7,224 nt of DNA from Alphaproteobacteria bacterium. Lineage in GTDB: Bacteria; Pseudomonadota; Alphaproteobacteria; Sphingomonadales; Sphingomonadaceae. Location of the stretch: positions 1 through 7,224 of the forward strand of contig JAHJWA010000262.1 of assembly GCA_018828205.1 (NCBI GenBank), in the 5' to 3' direction. Below the pieces are notes generated by a model that had not been told where the DNA came from, searched no databases, and saw nothing but the letters and a program-made list of their open reading frames with translations. Both the position numbers and the translations under genes were made by a program. Positions 1 to 5,270 of this stretch are shown here, one piece after another; positions within the stretch are counted from its first letter, which is position 1; each line of letters starts with the position of its first letter.

Positions 1-360
1 ACCCGCCGACCGTCGCAGCGCGAGTTCTTCAGCCGAGCGACACAGCGCCACGCTGTCAGCCTCGCTCATCGCCAGCGGGCCACCGCCGACCCCGAACCCG
101 CTCGACACCAGCGCGCGCCCGAAAAAGGGCGAGTGGACATCGCTCAGCGGGAGCCAGCCGGTCAGCTGCCCGGCGCGCTCGGCGACCAGTCCCAGCGCCT
201 TCTGACCGGTGCCGCGCTCGATCGCCGCCAGCCAGGCGGGCCGGTGAAACACCGAGCCGACCTGCTCGGCGACAAAACCCTCGATCCGCGCGACCGCAGC
301 CGGATCGCGCAGATCGGCAAGCCTTACACTGCTGCTGCCGTGCTGCAGCGGCGCATTCAC
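1..360 (-). CDS. FemAB-like XrtA/PEP-CTERM-associated protein, N-terminal part
   Basis: This is the first 120 residues of a GNAT/FemAB-like protein; the frame runs unbroken off the window. Residues include VFHRPAWLAAIERGTGQ (37-53), a short strand pair (GLVAERAGQLTGWLPL, 57-72) and FFGRALVSSGFGVGGGP (79-95), the N-terminal pattern of the PEP-CTERM-system FemAB family (TIGR03019 type). FemA/FemB enzymes add amino acids from aminoacyl-tRNA to peptidoglycan bridges; in exopolysaccharide loci the acceptor is unknown, so the reaction here is inferred. The start is GTG at 358-360, four bases into the deacetylase stop (GTGA), with only a weak GAG about 8 bases upstream, so translation is probably coupled to the deacetylase gene. 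The ATG at 354-356 is in another frame and meets a stop after ten codons. No internal stop or frameshift was found in the 120 codons translated. Confidence 0.85.
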   Translation of the reverse strand, partial: MNAPLQHGSSSVRLADLRDPAAVARIEGFVAEQVGSVFHRPAWLAAIERGTGQKALGLVAERAGQLTGWLPLSDVHSPFFGRALVSSGFGVGGGPLAMSEADSVALCRSAEELALRRSAG

Positions 361-1244
361 CGGACAAACTCGACGCAGCGCTGCGCCTCGAGCCGGGCAA
401 GCTCGTCCATCCGGCCCCAGTGGAAATCGCCCGCCAGCCGCCGCAGCTTGTGGGCCATGCCTGCGAGGTTGGTGTAATGGCGCAGCTTCGAGCGCAGCGG
501 CGCCTCGGCGACGCGCGGCTGGCCGGGATCGACCTCCCAGGGATGGAAATAGAACACCGCAGGGCGGCGGTCGGAGCGGTTGACCCGGGCGATGGCCCAG
601 CGCGAGAAGGCGTAGGGCAGCACGCGGAAGAACCCGCCGCCGCCCGCCGCCAGCCGCCGCTCGCCCACTTGCGCGGTGGTCACCGGGATCTCGACCAGCG
701 CGCTGTCCGCCACCGGGCGGAAGGCGAAGCGCGGCGCCTCGCGCCAGCCGTAGTGGTCGTGGCGGATCGGCGCGACGCTGGAGGAATAGGCGTAGCCGTG
801 CTCGGCCAGCACCTCATGCGCCCAGGGGGTGCGCCGGTCGATCGAGAAGCTCGGGGCACGGTAGCCGGTGATCGCCGCCCCGCCCGCATCCTCGAGGATG
901 GCGCGGGATTTTGTCAGATCGGCGGCGAAGTCTGCGGGCGCGAAGGTGAACACCCTAGTGTGGTCGTAGCCATGGCTGGCGAGCTCGTGCCCGCGCTCGA
1001 CGATGGCGCGGATCGCTTGCGGATCGCGTTCGGCCACCCAGCCCAGCGTGAAGAAGGTCGCCTTGACCCCGACCTCGTCGAACAGGTCGAGCACGCGGCG
1101 GAGGTTTTCGCCCACGCGCAGCGCAATGCCGTCCCAGTCGGAGCGCGCGATCGTGGTCTCGAAGGCACCGACCTGGAACCAGTCCTCGACATCGACCGAG
1201 AGGCCGTTGAGGATGCCCGCAGCGCTGATCGAACGCTCTTCCAA
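357..1244 (-). CDS. XrtA-system polysaccharide deacetylase (NodB fold, DUF3473)
   Basis: This 295-residue enzyme belongs to carbohydrate esterase family 4 and should remove N- or O-acetyl groups from the locus polysaccharide. Visible elements are motif 1 SVDVEDWF (16-23, in place of the TFDD of classical NodB), ATFFTLGW (62-69), the metal-binding motif HELASHGYDH (86-95, with H91 and H95 the likely ligands), GYRAPSFSI (127-135, R129), LVEIPV (183-188), a glycine-rich GGGGFFR (201-207) and FYFHPWEVDP (231-240, H234). The C-terminal region ending HYTNLAGM...GDFHW matches the DUF3473 extension of the PEP-CTERM-associated subfamily (TIGR03006 type). There is no signal peptide, so a cytoplasmic site is likely. 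The frame has no ATG before the conserved N-terminus; TTG at 1242-1244 is chosen because GGAGAGG lies 7 bases upstream. The stop overlaps the FemAB-like start by four bases (GTGA). Confidence 0.93.
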   Translation of the reverse strand: MEERSISAAGILNGLSVDVEDWFQVGAFETTIARSDWDGIALRVGENLRRVLDLFDEVGVKATFFTLGWVAERDPQAIRAIVERGHELASHGYDHTRVFTFAPADFAADLTKSRAILEDAGGAAITGYRAPSFSIDRRTPWAHEVLAEHGYAYSSSVAPIRHDHYGWREAPRFAFRPVADSALVEIPVTTAQVGERRLAAGGGGFFRVLPYAFSRWAIARVNRSDRRPAVFYFHPWEVDPGQPRVAEAPLRSKLRHYTNLAGMAHKLRRLAGDFHWGRMDELARLEAQRCVEFVR

Positions 1245-1251
1245 ATCCGTG

Positions 1252-1258
1252 CCTCTCC
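1252..1258 (-). promoter_or_regulatory. Strong ribosome binding site that fixes the deacetylase TTG start
   Basis: GGAGAGG on the minus strand is the best Shine-Dalgarno match in this window and lies 7 bases before TTG at 1242-1244. No ATG or GTG occurs in frame between the ATPase stop and the conserved SVDVED motif, so TTG is the best start available. Confidence 0.7.
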
Positions 1259-1264
1259 GGCGCC

Positions 1265-1293
1265 TCAGGCAGCCTCGCCCTCAGGCTGCTTGA
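1265..1293 (-). other. Hairpin across the ATPase stop codon
   Basis: Positions 1265-1275 and 1283-1293 are inverted repeats that can pair in 10 of 11 positions around a 7-base loop. The single mismatch (1268 with 1290) is A-C in the minus-strand transcript. The ATPase stop codon (1281-1283) lies in the loop and at the first stem base. No U-tract follows on the transcribed strand, so it is not an intrinsic terminator; the deacetylase ribosome binding site begins 6 bases downstream. It could be an RNA-stability, processing or coupling element, or a chance product of GC-rich sequence. Confidence 0.4.
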
Positions 1294-2474
1294 CGTTGCC
1301 CGCTGGTTTCGAGGAATTCGATCAATTGGGCAAGCACATGGCGAAGCGACTGCTCCTGCTCGTCGAGCCGCGCCTCGATCCGCGCGAGCCGCTCGTCGAG
1401 GGCGTCGGAGCCCTGCCCGGTCTCGCCGGCAAAGCTGGCGCGGGTCTCGCCGATTTCGCGGCGCAGCTGGTCGAGCTCGCGATCGCGATCGGCAAAGGCG
1501 CGTTCGATCGCGACGATCTGCGCTTCGGCGAGGCCATCGCTTCTGGACTGTTCGGGCGCCTTGCGATCGGCCTCGGCGCGGCGCGCCTGGGCGATCGCCT
1601 GCGAGGCGGGAAGCGAGGGGTCGGGTGCGACCGCGTCGTCGACCGTGACGTCCTCGGCGGCGCTGTCGCCCTCCATCTCCTCGATCACCGACTGGAGCAT
1701 GTCGGACTCGATCACCGCCTGCTCCTCGACCGCGCCGAGCAGCAGCAGCCGGGTCATGACCTGGTTGATCTTGCGCGGGATACCGCCGGTGGCGCGGTGA
1801 AGCTTGGTGAAAATCCCGCGGTCGAGTTCGGGATTGCCGTCCCAGCCGACGTGTTCGAGCCTGTGGCGGACATAGGGTTCGATCTCGCCCGGCTGCATCG
1901 GTTCGAGATGATGCGCCGCGATCACCCGCTGGCGCAATTGCTCGAGCTCGGGCGAGCCCGCGAGCAGCCGCTTGAACTCGGGCTGGCCGAGCAGCAGCGT
2001 CTGCAGCAGCGGATGCGCGCCGAGCTGGAAGTTGGACAGCATCCGCAGCTCTTCGAGCGCGCCGATCGAGAGGTTCTGCGATTCATCGACGATCAGCAGG
2101 CAGCGCTTGCCGTTGCGCGCTTCCTCGTGGAGGAAATGCTCGATCGCGGCGAGCGCGGCGGCCTTGTCGCGGCCCTCGACATCGAGACCGAAGCTGCGCG
2201 CGGCGACGTGGATCATCTCCTCGCCGTCGAGCGCGCTGGTGACGACCTCGCCGACGCTCATCCGGTCGGCGTCGAGCTTTTCCTTGAGATGCGCGACCAG
2301 CGTCGACTTGCCCGAACCGACCTCGCCGGTGATGACGATGAAGCCCTCGCCCTGGTTCAGCCCGTAGCCGAGATAGGACAACGCCTTCTTGTGGGTGATG
2401 CTCTCGAAGAAATAGGCCGGGTCCGGGGTGAGCTGGAAGGGGCGCTCCGAGAAGCCGTAATATTGTTCATACAT
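1281..2474 (-). CDS. XrtA-associated AAA ATPase (ExeA/GspA-like) with coiled-coil tail
   Basis: This 397-residue ATPase resembles the type II secretion ATPase ExeA/GspA and the PEP-CTERM-locus secretion ATPase family (TIGR03015). The N-terminus is typical of that family (MYEQYYGFSERPF, then LTPDP at 15-19). Nucleotide-binding elements are Walker A GEVGSGKST (50-58), Walker B LLIVDESQ (126-133), LRMLSNFQ (143-150), GQPE (163-166), a likely arginine-finger region LRQRV (180-184) and the sensor-2-like GGIPRKIN (230-237). After about residue 265 comes an acidic linker, then a charged heptad-like region (about 325-392). I see no transmembrane helix and no peptidoglycan-binding domain, both of which ExeA has. 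The substrate is unknown; a role in exopolysaccharide or protein export at this locus is inferred from family and neighbours. The ATG has AGGAAG 8 bases upstream and follows the barrel gene after 15 bases. Confidence 0.92.
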   Translation of the reverse strand: MYEQYYGFSERPFQLTPDPAYFFESITHKKALSYLGYGLNQGEGFIVITGEVGSGKSTLVAHLKEKLDADRMSVGEVVTSALDGEEMIHVAARSFGLDVEGRDKAAALAAIEHFLHEEARNGKRCLLIVDESQNLSIGALEELRMLSNFQLGAHPLLQTLLLGQPEFKRLLAGSPELEQLRQRVIAAHHLEPMQPGEIEPYVRHRLEHVGWDGNPELDRGIFTKLHRATGGIPRKINQVMTRLLLLGAVEEQAVIESDMLQSVIEEMEGDSAAEDVTVDDAVAPDPSLPASQAIAQARRAEADRKAPEQSRSDGLAEAQIVAIERAFADRDRELDQLRREIGETRASFAGETGQGSDALDERLARIEARLDEQEQSLRHVLAQLIEFLETSGQRQAA

Positions 2475-2482
2475 GGTCGGGT

Positions 2483-2488
2483 CTTCCT
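2483..2488 (-). promoter_or_regulatory. Ribosome binding site of the ATPase gene
   Basis: AGGAAG on the minus strand lies just after the stop of the barrel gene and 8 bases before the ATG at 2472-2474. Confidence 0.7.
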
Positions 2489-2489
2489 A

Positions 2490-4163
2490 TCAGAAGCCGT
2501 AGCGCAGGCCCACCAGGGCCGATGCGGTCTTGAGGTCCTCGGCAGAGACTTCGCTGTCGAGATAATTCACCGCCACCGCGACCCGCCCCGTGAGATTGCG
2601 GGTGAAGTTCCGGCTGTAAGCGGCTGAACTGCCGAGCGCGAGCGCATTGCCGACACCCTCGAAGCCGCTGTCGATATGGCTGGCGTAGGTGGCGACGGTG
2701 TAGCCTGCATCGCGTCCCAGCGGGCCGCTGACGGTGCCGGCTATGTAGAGGCTCTCGTCCGAGAGACCGTCGGAGGCCTCGAGCACGGTGCCCGGGGCGC
2801 CGAGATAGGTGCGCCGGTCGTAGCCCGCCGAAATTCCCGCGGTGCTGCGTCCGACCTGGCGCGAATAATAGGCCGAGACCCCGCGCGAGCGGAACACCGA
2901 GGAGCGCACCGAACCCAGCAGCCCGTCGAGGCAGCTCGCGCCGCTGACCGAATTGATGCAGCCGACGATCGCGCCGCTGATCGGGTCGCGGACGACCTCG
3001 AAATCGGTCGGCAGCGCGGCGAGCGAATTGTTGAGCCGCCCGCCGAAGCCGGTGATCGTGTCGTAGACGTTGACCCCGACGCTGGAGTTGCGGCTCGGCT
3101 GCCAGCTGAAATTGCCGTAATAGGTGTCGCTGTCGTAGCGGCGGCCATAGACCGCCGAGAGCGCGGTGCGCTGGCTCGGGCGCCACAGCACGCCGACATC
3201 CCAGATCAGCCCGTCGGCCTCGAAGGCGATCCGGCGCGGACCGGTCTCGTCGGTCACCAGCCGGCCGTCGGGGCCGACCACCGGATTGCCCGCCGCGTCG
3301 CGCAGCGCATCGCGGCTGGAGACTTCGACGTCCTCGTAGCCGACGCCCGCGACCACGGCGAGCGTGGGGGTGATCGGCACGGTGACATCGCCGCGGAGGT
3401 AGGAATCCACCACCCGCTGGTCGAGATTGTTGACGTCCTCGCGGAAATAGCCGCCGCCCACGCCGATCCCGACGGGGAGGTATTCGCCCGGCTGGGTGCC
3501 CGCGCGCAGCTGCGCGCTGTGCGAGACGCTCTCGTCGAAGACATCGGCGGCGTTGCCGCCCGCGGTCACGAAATCGGGCGAATCCACGCGGGTGTAGCCC
3601 AGCCGGTAATTGCCGGTCACGTCGACGCGGTCGATCCGGGTCGCCAGCGTCGGCCCGACATAGGCGGAATAGGTCTGCGCCGAATTGTCGAGATTGTTCT
3701 GGCCGGGCAGGAAGTTGGAGCCGCCGCTGGTAACGGTGGTGCGGCTCGCCAGCGCGCCCGCTTCCACGGTCAGCACCTGCGGCACGATGGTGGTGTAGCC
3801 GCGCGCGATCCCGCTGATCGTGTCGCTGTCGCTGGCATCGCCATAGCCGAAATTGCGCTCGTAGCGCAGCGAGACCGAGGCGCCGTTGTTGCGCCCGAGG
3901 TAGGCGGCGTCGACCCCGGCGGCGAGCTGGGTGTAGGTCAGCACGTCGTCGAAGGGCGAAAGCTGCGCGGTGAAGATCTGCGAGGCTTCGATATAGGGCT
4001 GGACCGAGAGCCGGCGCCCCGCGGGAGCGGTGTCCTCTCCCACTTCGCCCGCCGAACCGGAATCCGCCTCGGCGCCCTGCCCCTGATAGCTTTGCGCCAG
4101 CAGCGGCAGCGGCGCGACCAGCGCGCAGCCCGCCGCCAGGCTGGCGAAGAAGCGGGTCTTCAT
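2490..4163 (-). CDS. Outer-membrane beta-barrel protein of the XrtA/EPS locus (TIGR03016/BBP2-like)
   Basis: This 557-residue protein is predicted to be exported and inserted in the outer membrane. It starts MKTRFFASLAAG and has a Sec signal peptide with probable cleavage after A23 (PLLA|QS). A short acidic linker (about 28-48) follows. The rest shows alternating hydrophobic/polar strands rich in Tyr, Gly and Val, separated by loops rich in Asp, Asn and Ser, as in transmembrane barrels. The last residues, SALVGLRYGF, end in Phe and fit the C-terminal signal read by the BAM machinery. A long loop (about 378-425) holds two cysteines (C402, C411). Position between the kinase and the ATPase is the usual place for the PEP-CTERM-associated outer membrane protein (TIGR03016 type, related to putative beta-barrel porin 2). 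The function is not established; a secretion pore is plausible. GGGGAG lies 8 bases before the ATG, inside the kinase gene, and the ATGA overlap implies coupled translation. Confidence 0.85.
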   Translation of the reverse strand: MKTRFFASLAAGCALVAPLPLLAQSYQGQGAEADSGSAGEVGEDTAPAGRRLSVQPYIEASQIFTAQLSPFDDVLTYTQLAAGVDAAYLGRNNGASVSLRYERNFGYGDASDSDTISGIARGYTTIVPQVLTVEAGALASRTTVTSGGSNFLPGQNNLDNSAQTYSAYVGPTLATRIDRVDVTGNYRLGYTRVDSPDFVTAGGNAADVFDESVSHSAQLRAGTQPGEYLPVGIGVGGGYFREDVNNLDQRVVDSYLRGDVTVPITPTLAVVAGVGYEDVEVSSRDALRDAAGNPVVGPDGRLVTDETGPRRIAFEADGLIWDVGVLWRPSQRTALSAVYGRRYDSDTYYGNFSWQPSRNSSVGVNVYDTITGFGGRLNNSLAALPTDFEVVRDPISGAIVGCINSVSGASCLDGLLGSVRSSVFRSRGVSAYYSRQVGRSTAGISAGYDRRTYLGAPGTVLEASDGLSDESLYIAGTVSGPLGRDAGYTVATYASHIDSGFEGVGNALALGSSAAYSRNFTRNLTGRVAVAVNYLDSEVSAEDLKTASALVGLRYGF

Positions 4164-5257
4164 GATGCCGACTCCCCATAGCCGTAATATTTGCCGAACT
4201 TGCGCCCGCTCGGGCTGAAGGTGGCATCGTTGAGCAGCAGCCGGATATCGGGGCAGCCCGAGAGCAGGTCGACCGCATCCTCGAGCGCGGCGCGCGCGGT
4301 GGAATCGGCGCGCGCGACCAGCAGCGCCTGGCCGCAATGCTTGGCGAGCTCGGCCGCGGGCGAGGCCGCGAGCGCGGGCGGGCTGTCGAAGATCACGATC
4401 CGGTCGTGCGCGCCGCGGGTCAGGCGGTTGAGCACTTCCCAGGTCCGCTCGCTGGCGAGATATTCGGCGTCCGAGCCGCTGCGCTCGCCCGCGGGCAGGA
4501 TCCACAGGCCCGGGATGTCGGTGCCCAGCACCAGATCCTCGACCTTGATGGCGGGATCGCGCAGCGCGTCCATCAATCCGGGTGCCGGATCGAGACCGAA
4601 GGTCGCCATGATCGACGGCTTGCCGAAATCGGCATCGACCAGCACCACTTCCGACTGCCGCTCGCCCGCCAGCGCGATCGCGAGATTGGTGGCGCAGAAG
4701 GTCTTGCCCTCGCCCGGATGCGGCGAGCAGATCAGCACGCGGCGCGATTTCGCGGTGCCATCGGCCTCGACGCTCGCGAGCACCTGGCGTTTGACGATGC
4801 GGAATTCCTCGACCAGCCCGCCCGACCCCAGCTCGGGGTCGATCATCCCCTGATCGCGCAGATGCGCGCGGGAAATTGCGTGCGGCTTGCCGGTGAACTC
4901 GACCTTGCGGCCGCCGAGCTCGCGCTGGCGCGACGGGCGGGCATCGGCATCGATGACGACCGGCGGTTGCGCCCGCGCGGCGACGGCGGGCACCGCGTCG
5001 GCGTGGGATTCGGGGCGGGATTCGGGGCGGGGTTCGGGCTCGTGCAGATCGTCGGGCGCGGCGGGGCGCCGCGCCGGAATGGGCATGCGGACCGCCTTGC
5101 CCTGCGGCAGCTTGGCCGGAACCCTGGCGGGCGCGAGATTGTCGAAGCCGAAAGCGCCGCTGGCGCGCTCGAACAGCGAGCCCTTGTCGGCGGGCTGCGG
5201 GGTGTCCGCCTTGTCCTTCCCGTCGCCGGGGGGCACGATCTTGATCGGCTTGTTCAC
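4160..5257 (-). CDS. XrtA-associated tyrosine autokinase (BY-kinase-like P-loop ATPase)
   Basis: This 365-residue cytoplasmic protein is the separate kinase half of a split Wzc-like pair. Proteins of this kind autophosphorylate on C-terminal tyrosines and control polymer assembly. The catalytic domain covers about residues 148-345: Walker A SPHPGEGKTF (178-187), Walker A' VVLVDADFGKPS (204-215) and Walker B IVIFDSPP (287-294). The tail has a small tyrosine cluster, KYYGYGE (Y357, Y358, Y360). Residues 1 to about 125 are rich in Pro, Ala and charged residues, look disordered and contain short tandem repeats. I chose GTG at 5255-5257 as the start because AAGGA sits 8 bases before it; a GTG six bases upstream is only 2 bases from that site, and the more distant ATG at 5375-5377 lies inside the chain-length gene. 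The TGA stop overlaps the next ATG (ATGA). A ParA/MinD-type ATPase is the alternative, but the Tyr tail and neighbours argue for the kinase. Confidence 0.9.
   Translation of the reverse strand: MNKPIKIVPPGDGKDKADTPQPADKGSLFERASGAFGFDNLAPARVPAKLPQGKAVRMPIPARRPAAPDDLHEPEPRPESRPESHADAVPAVAARAQPPVVIDADARPSRQRELGGRKVEFTGKPHAISRAHLRDQGMIDPELGSGGLVEEFRIVKRQVLASVEADGTAKSRRVLICSPHPGEGKTFCATNLAIALAGERQSEVVLVDADFGKPSIMATFGLDPAPGLMDALRDPAIKVEDLVLGTDIPGLWILPAGERSGSDAEYLASERTWEVLNRLTRGAHDRIVIFDSPPALAASPAAELAKHCGQALLVARADSTARAALEDAVDLLSGCPDIRLLLNDATFSPSGRKFGKYYGYGESAS
4172..4177 (-). promoter_or_regulatory. Ribosome binding site of the beta-barrel gene, inside the kinase gene
   Basis: GGGGAG on the minus strand lies within the last codons of the kinase and 8 bases before the ATG at 4161-4163. 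Together with the ATGA overlap it points to translational coupling and fixes the start just before the signal peptide. Confidence 0.7.
5005..5040. repeat. In-frame 12-bp tandem repeat in the kinase head
   Basis: Three units of 12 bases lie head to tail: 5005-5016 and 5017-5028 are identical (plus-strand gggattcggggc), and 5029-5040 differs at two positions. The period equals four codons, so it encodes a repeated Pro-Glu-Ser/Pro-Arg unit (PEPRPESRPESH, about residues 74-85 of the kinase) in its predicted disordered N-terminal region. Copy number can change without breaking the frame. Confidence 0.8.
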
Positions 5258-5265
5258 GCTCACAA

Positions 5266-5270
5266 TCCTT
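5266..5270 (-). promoter_or_regulatory. Ribosome binding site that fixes the kinase GTG start
   Basis: AAGGA on the minus strand directly follows the TAA stop of the chain-length gene and lies 8 bases before the GTG at 5255-5257. The other in-frame GTG at 5261-5263 is only 2 bases away, too close to be used with this site. Confidence 0.7.

Noticed and set aside
1265..1293. The ATPase/deacetylase hairpin as an intrinsic terminator.
   Set aside because: No run of U follows the stem on the transcribed strand, and a strong ribosome binding site for the next gene in the same operon follows at once.
1476..1605. Several GCGATCGC-like palindromes.
   Set aside because: They fall inside the ATPase coding sequence and are explained by common Ala, Ile and Asp codons in a GC-rich gene. 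There is no regular spacing and no array.
420..2627. A 735-codon open frame on the plus strand.
   Set aside because: It lies antisense to the deacetylase, the ATPase and the end of the barrel gene, all of which have clear family motifs. Its translation is low in complexity and rich in Arg, Ala, Gly, Asp and Leu with no motif. Long antisense frames are expected where codons are GC-rich.
4110..4163. A possible lipoprotein signal in the barrel protein (LAAGC, residues 9-13).
   Set aside because: The cysteine comes too early, after a hydrophobic stretch of only a few residues, and the -3 position is Ala. The hydrophobic region continues past it to a normal signal peptidase I site (LLA|QS).
2676..4181. 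A 501-codon open frame on the plus strand opposite the beta-barrel gene.
   Set aside because: It is antisense to a gene with a signal peptide and barrel pattern. The translation is repetitive (Ala, Arg, Gly, Asp, Val) and has no recognisable domain.
2467..4505. Long alternative minus-strand frames around the barrel gene, one starting upstream inside the kinase gene.
   Set aside because: The upstream extension of the barrel frame is Arg/Ala/Pro-rich kinase sequence read out of frame, and the signal peptide begins exactly at the ATG at 4161-4163. The other frame is a low-complexity shadow.
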